Origin: Corynebacterium sp. NML130628
GTDB lineage: Bacteria; Actinomycetota; Actinomycetes; Mycobacteriales; Mycobacteriaceae
DNA length: 64,000 nucleotides
NCBI RefSeq assembly: GCF_001875665.1
Contig: NZ_MLAL01000010.1
Location: forward strand, 1-64,000
Direction: 5' to 3'
Shown piece by piece: positions 8,375 to 15,785 of the stretch (position 1 is the first letter of the stretch; every line of letters begins with the position of its first letter). Below the pieces are notes generated by a model. The model did no database searches, was not told where the DNA came from, and worked only from the letters and a program-made list of their open reading frames with translations. A program made the translations under genes and the position numbers.

Positions 8375-9424
8375 TTAACGGCCTGCCTTGCGGTAGCGGG
8401 AGAAGATGAGGAAGACGAAGAATGGGACGCCGACGATGGCGGTGATGATGCCGATCGGGATCACCAGGCCTGGTTTGACGGTGATGGAGACGGCGTGCGC
8501 TGCGGTGAGCAGCAGGGCACCGGCCGCGGCGGAGGCGGGCAGGTAGAACTTCTGGTCCTCCCCGACCAACATGCGGGCGATGTGAGGGCCCACCAGTCCG
8601 ATGAAGCCGATAACACCGGCGAAGGCCACCGAAGCTGCTGCCAGCAGGGATGCCACGATCAGGGTGATGACGCGCAGGCGGGAGACGTTGATGCCGAGGG
8701 AGGCGGCGCGGGCGTCGCCAAGTCGGAGGGCGGTGAGCCGCCAGGCGTTGAACACCACGAACGGGACTGCGGCGGCGAGGAGGGCGCCGATGATGCCGTC
8801 GGCGAGCCAGGTGGCGCGCTGCATGGAGCCGAGCGTCCAGAAGACGATCTGTTGCAGCGCCTCAAGTGTTGCGCCGTACTGCATGAGCGACAGGAGTGCC
8901 TGGAAGAAGAAGGACAGGGCGATGCCCAGCAGGATCATGGTTTCGGCGGCGGCGCCGCGCCACACGGCAGCGGCGGCGACGACGGCCACCGCCACCAGCG
9001 CGGCCAGCGCGGCGGCGAGTGCCAGGTTGAACTGGGGGTGCGCGATCAGGTTAATGCCCAGCACGATCGACACCGCGGCGCCGAACGCGGCCGCTGCCGA
9101 GATGCCCAGCGTGAACGGCTCCGCGAGCGGGTTGTCCAGGATGGTTTGCATCATCCCGCCCGCAAGTCCCAGGGACGCGCCGATGAGCAGCGCCATCACC
9201 GAGGCCGGCAGGCGCAGGTCCCACAGCACCACGGAGGCTTGCTCGGGTGCGGTGTTGGGGTGGAGGAGGGCGTCGAGAAGCTGGGAGGCGCTGAGGTTGA
9301 TCGGGCCGACCACCGTGGCAACGACGAAGCTGACGAACGCGACGAGCAGCAGCGCGCTGATCGCGATGAGTTTGCGTCGTCCTCGCTGGTGGTAGGCGCG
9401 GATCGCCTGATCTTGCTGGTTCAT
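8375..9424 (-). CDS. FecCD-family ABC transporter permease
   Basis: A 349-aa polytopic permease with the FecCD features GLAGGMMQTILDNPLAEPFTLG near the N-terminal third and GFIGLVGPHIARMLVG in the last third. The family usually has ten helices and works as a homodimer. The start is ATG 9424 (MNQQDQAIRAYH); a longer frame to 9565 is only read-through into the preceding gene. It lies 7 bp after the binding-protein gene and 2 bp before the ATPase gene, so the three are one operon. Confidence 0.92.
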   Translation of the reverse strand: MNQQDQAIRAYHQRGRRKLIAISALLLVAFVSFVVATVVGPINLSASQLLDALLHPNTAPEQASVVLWDLRLPASVMALLIGASLGLAGGMMQTILDNPLAEPFTLGISAAAAFGAAVSIVLGINLIAHPQFNLALAAALAALVAVAVVAAAAVWRGAAAETMILLGIALSFFFQALLSLMQYGATLEALQQIVFWTLGSMQRATWLADGIIGALLAAAVPFVVFNAWRLTALRLGDARAASLGINVSRLRVITLIVASLLAAASVAFAGVIGFIGLVGPHIARMLVGEDQKFYLPASAAAGALLLTAAHAVSITVKPGLVIPIGIITAIVGVPFFVFLIFSRYRKAGR

Positions 9425-9431
9425 GGTTCCC

Positions 9432-10616
9432 CTACTGCTGTGCCTGGGCGAAGAACGCGCCGGAGTAGTCGAATGGCAGCCAGTCGGCGTGGAACTGCTC
9501 GAAGTCCTTCGCCGGGTCCATGTCAGCGAAGGCTTCTGGGTGCAGCCACTTCGCGAACGCCTCAAGTGCGAACACGTTGTACGGGTTGTCGTAGAACTGG
9601 TGGTAGACGGCGAAGTACTTGCCCTGCTTCGGCGCCTGCAGCAGGTCGAGGCCCGGGGTGCCCAGCGGGTTGTTCAGAGTTTCAGCGGCGCGCTGCGGGC
9701 TGGACTGGTAGCCGAGCTCGACGTGGCTGAAGGTGTCCGGCTGGTCGGGCTTGCGTGCCCACTCGCCACCGGTGACGATGAGGTTTTCGGGCTGCAGCTC
9801 GATCATCTTCTCAGCGCTGAACTGCTTGGAGTCCGCGTTGATGAGCTGTTCGCCCAGGTTGTTGCCTCCCGCCGCGGTGAGCAGCTGGCCGAGGTTCGCC
9901 TTGCCGGGGGTGCTGCAGCAGTCAACGAAGCCCGCGGCGGACCAGATCAGGCCGTCTTTCTTTCCGTCCTTTGCGACGGCCTCTTCGACCCGACCCTTGA
10001 TCTCTTCGACCTTCGATTCGTAGAACTCGCCATACTCCTTGGCGCGCTCCGACTTACCCAGCAGGTCGCCGAGCAGCTGCACGGAGCTGACGGTGTGCTC
10101 GAGTGGGGACTGGCGGAAGTCGGTGAAGACGTACTTCATGCCGGTCTGGTCCATCTTTTCCAGGAGGCCGGATTCCTCGGCGACTTTCTTCTGGTCAAGC
10201 GTCATCACGACGACGTCCGGGTCCTGCGCCATGAGCGTCTCCAGGGAGACGTCGCCCTTGCCGATGTTGCCGATCTCCTGCGCCTTCATGGCGCCCTCGC
10301 TGATCTCGAAGACCTTGTCCTTGAACGCCGGGGCGGCTTTGGTCAGGTCGTTGCCGTAGGCGACGACGTGGTCGAAGGGGTCCCCGCCGAGCAGCGCGGT
10401 GGCGAAGACGCCGCGGCCCTCGCCGAGCACGATGCGCTCCGGGGCGTGGTCGAAGGTGACTTCGCGGCCGGTGACGTCGGTGACGGTCAGTGCCTTGTCC
10501 GCCTGGGTCGGCTCGGCCGATGGGGTGGTGTCGGTGCTGTTGCCCGAGCACGCGGCGAGTGAGGCGGCCGCGCACAGGGCGACGGCGCCGGTCATTGCTT
10601 TACGCAGGATGTTCAC
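9432..10616 (-). CDS. Iron-type ABC transporter substrate-binding lipoprotein
   Basis: A 394-aa exported protein with a signal peptide and lipobox SLAAC followed by a Ser/Thr/Asp linker. The fold is that of periplasmic-binding family 2 (FecB/FepB class): VTDVTGREVTFDHAPERIVL, DPDVVVMTLDQKK, and a C-terminal lobe with YHQFYDNPYNVFALEA. GTG 10616 is supported by AAGGA about 9 nt upstream. That GTG overlaps the TGA of the acyltransferase gene (GTGA), yet the operon also has its own promoter with a DtxR box inside the 3' end of that gene. The chelate bound is unknown. Confidence 0.9.
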   Translation of the reverse strand: MNILRKAMTGAVALCAAASLAACSGNSTDTTPSAEPTQADKALTVTDVTGREVTFDHAPERIVLGEGRGVFATALLGGDPFDHVVAYGNDLTKAAPAFKDKVFEISEGAMKAQEIGNIGKGDVSLETLMAQDPDVVVMTLDQKKVAEESGLLEKMDQTGMKYVFTDFRQSPLEHTVSSVQLLGDLLGKSERAKEYGEFYESKVEEIKGRVEEAVAKDGKKDGLIWSAAGFVDCCSTPGKANLGQLLTAAGGNNLGEQLINADSKQFSAEKMIELQPENLIVTGGEWARKPDQPDTFSHVELGYQSSPQRAAETLNNPLGTPGLDLLQAPKQGKYFAVYHQFYDNPYNVFALEAFAKWLHPEAFADMDPAKDFEQFHADWLPFDYSGAFFAQAQQ

Positions 10617-11728
10617 AGTGGTTTCCTTGCCGTAGTAACATTCATTCCAATAGAGCGAATCAACAATATATCAGGCAAGGCTTGCCTAACAAGCTTGGCG
10701 CGTAGTTGGTGCACCACCCTCGCGCCCGGCACCTCCACCCACGTGTAGGACAAATAGCTCACCACCAGGCTCAACGCCACCGTCAGGGTGAGGATGGGGA
10801 CGAAGTGGGCGTCGAAAAGCGATACCCCCAAGATTGGGAACACCGCGTAGAGCACCGCCATGTGCCACAAAAACAGCGAGTAGGACCAGCGGCCCAACAG
10901 CTGCGCCGGGCGGGTACACAGCGCGGTGCCGTGTAGGCGCGGCGCGAGCGCGAACGGCACGATCCAGAGTGCTGCGAACAGCGCCCCAAGCAACACACGG
11001 ACGTTGAACTCGACAGCACTCGGGTGCTCCAGCCCCGCAGGCCCCAGCACCCCGCCCGCCCACGCGACCGGCAACGACAACGCCGGGAACACCCAACGCA
11101 GCTCCGGCACCCGCAGCTGCCACCTACACCCGGCGCGCTCCGCCTCCGCGCACAGCAGGCCCACCGCGAACCACGGCGCAAAGGAGATTGGCCAGATCTG
11201 CAGGTTCAGCTCCCCCGGCGTCTGCTCCGGGGCGGGAATCAGGTGCGGCCAGACCAGGGCGGCCGCCAGCGCCACCGCCAGCACCACGGCGCGGCCCCGC
11301 CGCCCGCACGCCAGGTACGCAGGCAGGACCAGGTAGAACGCCACCTCGACACAGAGGGACCAGTGCTGGGTGAGGCCGTCGATAAGCCCGCCGGGGACGT
11401 AGAGCTGCGTGAGCGTCAGGTTGGCCACAAGCGGGCCGGCGCGTACCCCCGCGAGCGGCGGCAACGTCACCACGATGATCGCCACGGACACCACGTACGC
11501 AGGCACAATGCGGGCAACGCGGCGCCAGTAGTACTCGCGCGCCGGGCGGGGCTCGCCGCGCGCCAGCAGGAACGCCGAGAGCGCGAAGAAAACGGCCACG
11601 AAGTAGTCGAAGCGCGCGAGCACCGGCGAGTCGGTGGCCGTCTGGAACGCCACGTGCGTCACCACAATGCCGAGCGCCGCGATACCACGCAGGCCCGCCA
11701 GTTCCGGGAGTACGTTAATGTTTCTGAT
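10613..11728 (-). CDS. tmaT: Acyltransferase family 3 membrane protein, TmaT-like
   Basis: About 371 aa with roughly ten helices. The acyltransferase-3 motif LPELAGLRGIAALGIVVTHV carries the family's His at the end of helix 1, and WRRVARIVPAYV is also typical. TmaT of C. glutamicum acetylates trehalose monomycolate before MmpL export. The neighbours here (DUF3068 protein, GT4, methyltransferase, cmpL1 further on) match that gene's setting, so the symbol is inferred from family and context. The start is a problem. The only ATG/GTG/TTG in frame is GTG 11824, 96 nt inside the divergent gene. A good -10 TACAAT (11740-11735) followed by 6 nt suggests leaderless initiation at ATC 11728 or ATT 11719. 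The C-terminus runs through the DtxR-controlled promoter and ends by overlapping the next gene, so it may have been altered there. Confidence 0.75.
   Translation of the reverse strand: MRNINVLPELAGLRGIAALGIVVTHVAFQTATDSPVLARFDYFVAVFFALSAFLLARGEPRPAREYYWRRVARIVPAYVVSVAIIVVTLPPLAGVRAGPLVANLTLTQLYVPGGLIDGLTQHWSLCVEVAFYLVLPAYLACGRRGRAVVLAVALAAALVWPHLIPAPEQTPGELNLQIWPISFAPWFAVGLLCAEAERAGCRWQLRVPELRWVFPALSLPVAWAGGVLGPAGLEHPSAVEFNVRVLLGALFAALWIVPFALAPRLHGTALCTRPAQLLGRWSYSLFLWHMAVLYAVFPILGVSLFDAHFVPILTLTVALSLVVSYLSYTWVEVPGARVVHQLRAKLVRQALPDILLIRSIGMNVTTARKPL
10665..10693 (-). promoter_or_regulatory. DtxR-repressed promoter of the iron uptake operon
   Basis: Read on the minus strand, a -35 TTGTTA (10692-10687), a 16-bp spacer and a -10 TATATT (10670-10665) form a promoter 49 bp before the GTG at 10616. 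The DtxR-type operator TTAGGCAAGCCTTGCCTGA (10689-10671) matches the classic 19-bp iron box at 14 positions and fills the spacer. Iron-loaded DtxR would block RNA polymerase, so the transporter should be induced by iron starvation. The site lies within the last codons of the acyltransferase gene. Confidence 0.8.
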
Positions 11729-11740
11729 GTGGACATTGTA
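11716..11740. promoter_or_regulatory. Overlapping divergent -10 boxes of tmaT and the DUF3068 gene
   Basis: Plus strand: TAATGT (11716-11721), 7 nt, GTG 11729. Minus strand: TACAAT (11740-11735), 6 nt, ATC 11728. Neither start has a Shine-Dalgarno. The arrangement repeats that at 3080-3105. Confidence 0.5.
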
Positions 11741-12448
11741 AGCAAACGGCGCCTGGGTATCTGCGCCGCCATCATCGCGGTGTGCGTGGCGCTGAACTTC
11801 CTGTCCCCGCTCATCATTAACCACCAGCGCGTGCTCGCCCCCACAGAAAGCACCCTACTTTTCGACGGCCCCTCCGCCCTCACCCGCACCCTTTTGATCA
11901 TGGAGGGCCCCTCGGAGGAGAACCCGAAGAAGGAGGCGCTGACCATGTCCGCCACCGTCCGCGACGACGGCGCCGTCATCGCCGAGGACTCCTTCGAGGT
12001 CAACCCGGCCTCCGCCTACCCCACCAGCGGGCGCCAGGGCCTCGGCTACGTCCTGCCGTACAACCCGGAGCGCCGCTCCTACCCGTTCTACGACCCGCTT
12101 GCGGACCTCGTCGTGCCCCTGGACTACCTCGGCGCGGGCTGGGTCGCGGGCCTGGAAACCTACAGGTACACCGCCACCATCGACGTGCCCGAGTACCACG
12201 CCGAGCGCACCATCGACGTCGAGCGCCGCACCGGCCGCCTCCTCGACGAGTCGTGGACCATCACTCGCGGCCCCCTCAAGGGCCTCTACACGCTCAGCGA
12301 CGAATCCAAGGCCGCCGCGGCTTCCGCCGCACTTCACGACGTCCACATCCTCAAATCTCTCCAGGTCATGGCGTTCGTAACCCGCCTGGTCAGCGCGCTC
12401 GCGCTCTTCTACGCCTTCGTCCTGCTGGTGCGGCGCCGCCGTGATTAA
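11729..12448 (+). CDS. DUF3068 (PorA-family) envelope protein
   Basis: A 239-aa protein with an N-terminal helix (LGICAAIIAVCVALNFLSP), an outside beta-rich domain and a C-terminal helix (VTRLVSALALFYAFVLLV). The middle has the DUF3068 pattern: LPYNPERRSYPFYDPL and AGLETYRYTATIDVPEY. Pfam associates this family with actinobacterial porin-like and envelope proteins; the exact role is unknown. GTG 11729 is chosen because TAATGT lies 7 nt upstream. The gene overlaps the following membrane-protein gene by 8 nt, so both are probably one transcript. Confidence 0.78.
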   Translation: MDIVSKRRLGICAAIIAVCVALNFLSPLIINHQRVLAPTESTLLFDGPSALTRTLLIMEGPSEENPKKEALTMSATVRDDGAVIAEDSFEVNPASAYPTSGRQGLGYVLPYNPERRSYPFYDPLADLVVPLDYLGAGWVAGLETYRYTATIDVPEYHAERTIDVERRTGRLLDESWTITRGPLKGLYTLSDESKAAAASAALHDVHILKSLQVMAFVTRLVSALALFYAFVLLVRRRRD

Positions 12449-13832
12449 GGGGCGTCTGCTCTCCTGGCTGCTGCTCGTCTACGCGGCGGCCCTGGTCCTG
12501 GGCGTGACCTGGCCGTTCCTCGCGCCGGGCGATGCACTCGCGTACCGGGACATGCTCGTCCTGCCGGACATGGCGCTGACCCGCGCAGCCCTCGGCTTCG
12601 GGGACCTGCCGGCCCGCAACGTCCCCCAGGACGCGCTGCTCGCCGTCCTCCCCTTCCCGGTCCTGGCGGTGCGCGCGCTCGTGGTCTGCGCCGCCGCCGC
12701 TGCCGCTTGGGCGGGCTGGCGGATCGGGCGCGGCGGCTGGGGCCGGTTCGCGGCGATCACGGTCGCGGTGTGGAACCCGTTCGTCGTCGAGCGTCTACTG
12801 CAGGGGCAGTGGTCGGTGGCGGTGGCCGCCTGGCTGCTGCCGCTCGTGGCGCTTGGCGCGCGTGGCAGCATCGCCGCCCAGTGGGTGTGCTCGCTCACCC
12901 CCACCGGCGCAATCGCGGCCGCCCTCCACTCGCGGCGCTGGCTGTTCAGCGCCCTGACCTGCGCACCCTGGGTGGTCGCCGGTGCGATCGCCGCCGTTGG
13001 CGGCGGGCACGGCACGTCCTCGGCGCAGGCCGCCGCCATGTTCGCCCCGCGTGCGGAGGCGGGCGTCGGCACCCTCGGCGCGCTGCTCGGCCTGGGTGGG
13101 ATCTGGAACGCGCACGCCGTGCCCGCCTCCCGCGCCTCCGGCTTCGCCCTCTTCGGCGTACTGCTGTTCGCCGTGCTGTGCCTGGCGTGGCGCCACGTCC
13201 CGCGCCGCCTCCTCGCGCTGGCGGGCCTCGGTTTCGCGCTGGCGCTCGCGTCGTGGGCGGGCTGGCTCACCCCCATCATCCAGCACGTTCCCGGCGGCGG
13301 CCTCCTTCGCGACGCCCACAAACTCCTCATCCTCGCCATCCCCGCCTACGCCACCGCCGCCGGCAACCTCCCGGGGCTTCGCGCCCAGCTCGCGGGCAGT
13401 TTCGCCCTCCTCCAGCTTCTCGACGCCCCCTTCGCCCTCTCCGCCCTCACCCCAGTTCCGGCGTCCTCCCTCCCGATCCCGCACGTCGACGACCAGGGCA
13501 GCGACGTCTTCTTCGTCGACCGCCCCGCCCTCACCCGACGCGCCGACGGCGCCATCATCGTTGACCCCGCCCCCAAGATCATGAACGTCGTCGAGTCCGG
13601 CGCGCTTCGCGTTGGCAACGTGGAAGTCGACCCGCCGTCCCCGCGCTGGTCCGCTCTCAACGCGGACGTGGGGCGTGCTGGCTCGATGGGCGTCGGCGTG
13701 GTGGTGTACCCGGATGGCCGCTCAGTAAACACGGGGGCCGCGCCCGTCGGTTTGCCGCCGCTTGGCCTCGGGCTGTTCGCCCTGTGGTGCTGTTCGCCGC
13801 TGATTGCGCTGCTGACCAGACGCATGAGATAG
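12441..13832 (+). CDS. Polytopic membrane protein, GT-C-like, function unknown
   Basis: A 463-aa protein with about ten hydrophobic segments and a mostly extracytoplasmic C-terminal part before a final helix (PPLGLGLFALWCCSPLIALL). Its size, its early polar loop (PGDALAYRDMLVLPDMALTR) and its place beside the TmaT-like and DUF3068 genes recall conserved corynebacterial envelope-cluster membrane proteins. No catalytic motif can be pointed to with confidence. GTG 12441 overlaps the previous stop. A role in lipid-linked sugar or mycolate handling is inferred from context only. Confidence 0.72.
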   Translation: MIKGRLLSWLLLVYAAALVLGVTWPFLAPGDALAYRDMLVLPDMALTRAALGFGDLPARNVPQDALLAVLPFPVLAVRALVVCAAAAAAWAGWRIGRGGWGRFAAITVAVWNPFVVERLLQGQWSVAVAAWLLPLVALGARGSIAAQWVCSLTPTGAIAAALHSRRWLFSALTCAPWVVAGAIAAVGGGHGTSSAQAAAMFAPRAEAGVGTLGALLGLGGIWNAHAVPASRASGFALFGVLLFAVLCLAWRHVPRRLLALAGLGFALALASWAGWLTPIIQHVPGGGLLRDAHKLLILAIPAYATAAGNLPGLRAQLAGSFALLQLLDAPFALSALTPVPASSLPIPHVDDQGSDVFFVDRPALTRRADGAIIVDPAPKIMNVVESGALRVGNVEVDPPSPRWSALNADVGRAGSMGVGVVVYPDGRSVNTGAAPVGLPPLGLGLFALWCCSPLIALLTRRMR

Positions 13833-13926
13833 TTGGGACACACCCATTATTGGAAAGAATACAGTATTTGTGCGGGCAGGTTAAAGTAAACTCCAGGTAA
13901 ACCAGAGTTGAACAAGGAGCGTAACC

Positions 13927-14154
13927 ATGCAGATTCAGTCCAACACCATCTAGAAGCGCGTACTTCGCAACATCCGCCACGACCTCCTCGAGTCCTGGAC
14001 CCCACAATTCAGCGAAGCCGAAATCAACGACGCCTTCGACACCGTCCTCGCCGAGCACTGCAGCACCGCAACCGTCGAAGACTTCATCCCCGTCCTCGTC
14101 GAAGCCGAGATGCTCAACCGCCTGCGCGCAGGCAGCCTCCTCGCGGCCGCCTAA
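13927..14154 (+). pseudogene. Small helical protein gene interrupted by an amber codon
   Basis: ATG 13927 follows a strong AAGGAG site and reads eight codons (MQIQSNTI). It then meets TAG at 13951-13953 and continues in the same frame for 66 sense codons to TAA 14152. The downstream part (KRVLRNIRHDLLESWTPQFS and on) looks like a genuine three-helix actinobacterial small protein, related to the three-helix-bundle dimerization family by appearance. No alternative ATG, GTG or TTG start lies between the TAG and the conserved part. A single base change (for example GAG to TAG) would explain it. The alternatives are read-through or a sequencing error. It is last in line after the tmaT-region plus-strand genes and has its own upstream AT-rich promoter-like stretch. 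Confidence 0.65.
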
Positions 14155-14213
14155 ACTCCGGTTCACTCATACTCAACGCGCTATGCCTGCCCCCATCCCC
14201 CTCCCTTCCATCT

Positions 14214-14253
14214 GCGAAAAGTTCCCGCGCCCTGCGTCCGGGAACTTTTTCGC
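14214..14253 (+). terminator. Long hairpin at the head of a repeat array
   Basis: GCGAAAAGTTCCCG pairs with CGGGAACTTTTTCGC over 14 bp across a 10-11-nt loop. It lies 60 bp after the amber-interrupted ORF and could end transcription. It is also formed by two facing A-type arms, the same junction structure as at 6236-6255. Confidence 0.55.
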
Positions 14254-14335
14254 GTTTTCGGGGGCCTCGGCGGCCCTCCGGACGCGTTTCCCAGGCCACT
14301 TCGTTTGCTCGCTCGAGCCCGCTGAAATAGTTCCC
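14240..14335 (+). repeat. Hairpin repeat, A type (copy A2)
   Basis: A 96-bp unit from GGGAACTTTTTCGCG to GAAATAGTTCCC. The core is diverged (TTTCCCAGGCCACTTCG). It is directly followed by copy A3 after 9 nt. Confidence 0.6.
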
Positions 14336-14344
14336 AAGCCGCTC

Positions 14345-14431
14345 GGGAACCATTTTGCGTTTTGCAGCTGCTCCGGTCGACCGACGTAGTGTTTCCCCAG
14401 GTCGCGACGACTGACCACAAAGAAAGTTCCC
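14345..14431 (+). repeat. Hairpin repeat, A type (copy A3)
   Basis: An 87-bp unit, the same length as A1, from GGGAACCATTTTGCG to CAAAGAAAGTTCCC. It shares GTCGACCGACGTA and core TTTCCCCAGGTCGCGAC with A1 (GTCGACCAACGTG and the same core). Confidence 0.7.
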
Positions 14432-14465
14432 AGGGACCACGGGATAATGGAAAACAAGGCACATG

Positions 14466-14492
14466 CCTAGGAACAAAAACCGGGGCACTTCA
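14466..14492 (+). mobile_element. Solo terminal repeat of an IS3-type element
   Basis: The 27 bp ending in GGGGCACTTCA reads on the minus strand as TGAAGTGCCCCGGTTTTTGT. It matches the right end of the decayed IS3 element at 27580. Nothing of the element's interior is left on its left side, so it is a fossil end. The 200 bp between it and the terminator at 14700 hold nothing I recognise. Confidence 0.6.
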
Positions 14493-14699
14493 CCACCATC
14501 TTGTTGAGGCCAATGGCTAGGGTAAAAGCGGATTCCGTACTTTCCACCCTGCAAAATGGAAATCTCCATCCTAATACATGATTCTGCTGTTGAATCTGCC
14601 AAATAGAAGGGCTGATCAGGTTCGTAATACCACGTTTCAGGCCCTCCAGCGATGCACTCACCAGTGGAGCGCCCTCATATGGGAAAACAGAAAGACAAA

Positions 14700-14737
14700 A
14701 GCATCAAACGTTGAGTACTAGTTCAACACTTGATGCT
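14700..14737 (-). terminator. Terminator after the 107-aa gene
   Basis: AGCATCAA-GTTGA and TCAAC-TTGATGCT form an almost continuous stem around gtactagt, flanked by A-rich and CTTT sequence. It lies 36 bp past the stop of the minus-strand gene at 14773 and would end the small operon. Confidence 0.65.
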
Positions 14738-14772
14738 CTTTCTGTGAAACATTCAGTCAGTGAGCTGAATGG

Positions 14773-15096
14773 TCAGAGTAGGTTTTCCGAGTCTATTTCT
14801 TTCCATCGTTGAGCTGCCGTGCCACGTTGTTTAAATGCGCTTACGAGGTCGCGAGCTACTGCGGGATGTCCTACGATGTGGCTTACTTTTGATAGTAGTT
14901 CGTTACTATCAGTCGCTTCTGAGTTGAGGAAATCTAGGATTTCTTGTCGAGTCCTGTATTCTTGTTCGAAGGTGAGGTCATGGCGTAGGCACGCTTTATC
15001 CCACGCTTTATGCCCTTCGGGGGCTGAGTTGAGTAGGATTGCGATCCGTCCTTGGTTAAGTTCTAATTGGGAAATGCGATGCTCGATATTGTTCAT
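14773..15096 (-). CDS. Cytosolic small protein, possible immunity-type partner
   Basis: A 107-aa soluble, helical, charged protein (MNNIEHRISQLELNQGRIAI at the start, KEIDSENLL at the end). It has no signal peptide or membrane helix and I do not recognise the family. It begins 4 bp after the stop of the frameshifted secreted-peptide gene, with a terminator just after, so the two form a dedicated two-gene operon. A secreted peptide followed by a small soluble protein is the layout of bacteriocin and immunity pairs, but that function is inference only. ATG 15096 is preferred; TTG 15120 would overlap the first gene. Confidence 0.6.
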   Translation of the reverse strand: MNNIEHRISQLELNQGRIAILLNSAPEGHKAWDKACLRHDLTFEQEYRTRQEILDFLNSEATDSNELLSKVSHIVGHPAVARDLVSAFKQRGTAAQRWKEIDSENLL

Positions 15097-15100
15097 GTTT

Positions 15101-15576
15101 TTATAGGGCCAGCCAAGCAATAACGGCTGCGATCATCAGTGAGTAGGACGTACCGACGATTGGTTCTAGGGCTGTAGTGAGCTTTTCTTTCACGATGTGG
15201 TGTGCCAGATCTGGTAGCTCTGCTACCTCATCGATTTCGTCGGCAATTTCGTCACTATGCTGCAGAATCTTTTTGCGTGCTCCATCGTCTAGTGTGTCAC
15301 CAGCTCGCTCGATGAACTTTCAGGTGTATTGCGGAGTAGCCATGAAATACCCTGTAGGGATTTCTTGGCGATGAATCCTTTAACTCCATACGGCTGCACT
15401 TCAGGGGTCTCTGATTTGAAGGTGCTGTGTGCGAGGTTGGAGCTTCCTTGGGTACTTGTCGCAGGCGCCTGCTCAGTTTCTTTTTCTGTAGCGTTAGCTA
15501 CTGCGAATTGTCCAGAAGATGCAAGAAGTGTGCCTGCGACAACCATGGCGGCGATGCGGTGTTGTTGTTTTTGCAT
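15101..15576 (-). pseudogene. Secreted peptide gene with a one-base frameshift
   Basis: From ATG 15576 the frame encodes a signal peptide (IAAMVVAGTLLASSGQFAVANA), a polar stretch, and YGVKGFIAKKSLQGISWLLR. After NTPE it shifts into a meaningless tail and stops at 15289. Adding one A in the GAAAG run near 15319 continues as KFIERAGDTLDDGARKKIL, then an acidic helix and a C-terminal hydrophobic segment (SLMIAAVIAWLAL), ending TAA 15101. The restored product would be about 158 aa. A GGAAAG-type site lies 10 nt before the ATG. The C-terminal hydrophobic peptide and the partner at 14773 suggest a bacteriocin-like or membrane-active product, now probably inactive. A base-call error in a short A run is possible. 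Confidence 0.68.
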
Positions 15577-15729
15577 GTTAAATATGCTTTCCGTAGATAT
15601 TGGCAGTGGTGCTAATAATGATAACTTCTACCGAGCTATCGCGCAGGCCGAGTTTCGGCGATCTAAGATTGCTTCGGTCACCAACCTTCAACTTCCTCAC
15701 ACCTAGTGAACGGGGTGAAGGAAGTCAAT

Positions 15730-15785
15730 TGAAGTGCCCCAGATTTTCCCATCTGCTCAGACGGAACAAAACCTGGGGCACTTCA
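15730..15785. mobile_element. 56-bp MITE-like miniature with IS3-type ends
   Basis: The element starts TGAAGTGCCCCAGATTTT and ends AAAACCTGGGGCACTTCA, so the ends are near-perfect inverted repeats. On the minus strand its first 45-50 bp align with the left end of the IS3 element at 26404, including TCTGAGCAGA and AAAATCTGG. It therefore looks like an IS end fused to a second terminal repeat. It sits exactly at the broken left edge of the methyltransferase fragment. Confidence 0.65.

Noticed and set aside
11729..11824. A 96-nt coding overlap of tmaT with the DUF3068 gene as annotated from GTG 11824
   Set aside because: The extra 32 residues are charged and non-native in look, and the -10 box TACAAT would lie inside the coding region; a later rare start is more likely, though not proven.
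14467..14661. A 64-codon minus-strand frame next to the solo IS end
   Set aside because: Its end translates the IS terminal repeat, there is no start context, and no transposase motif can be seen.
15600..15785. Upstream extension of the methyltransferase frame as a native N-terminus
   Set aside because: These codons translate the IS-derived 56-bp element and AT-rich leader sequence; homologues do not look like this.
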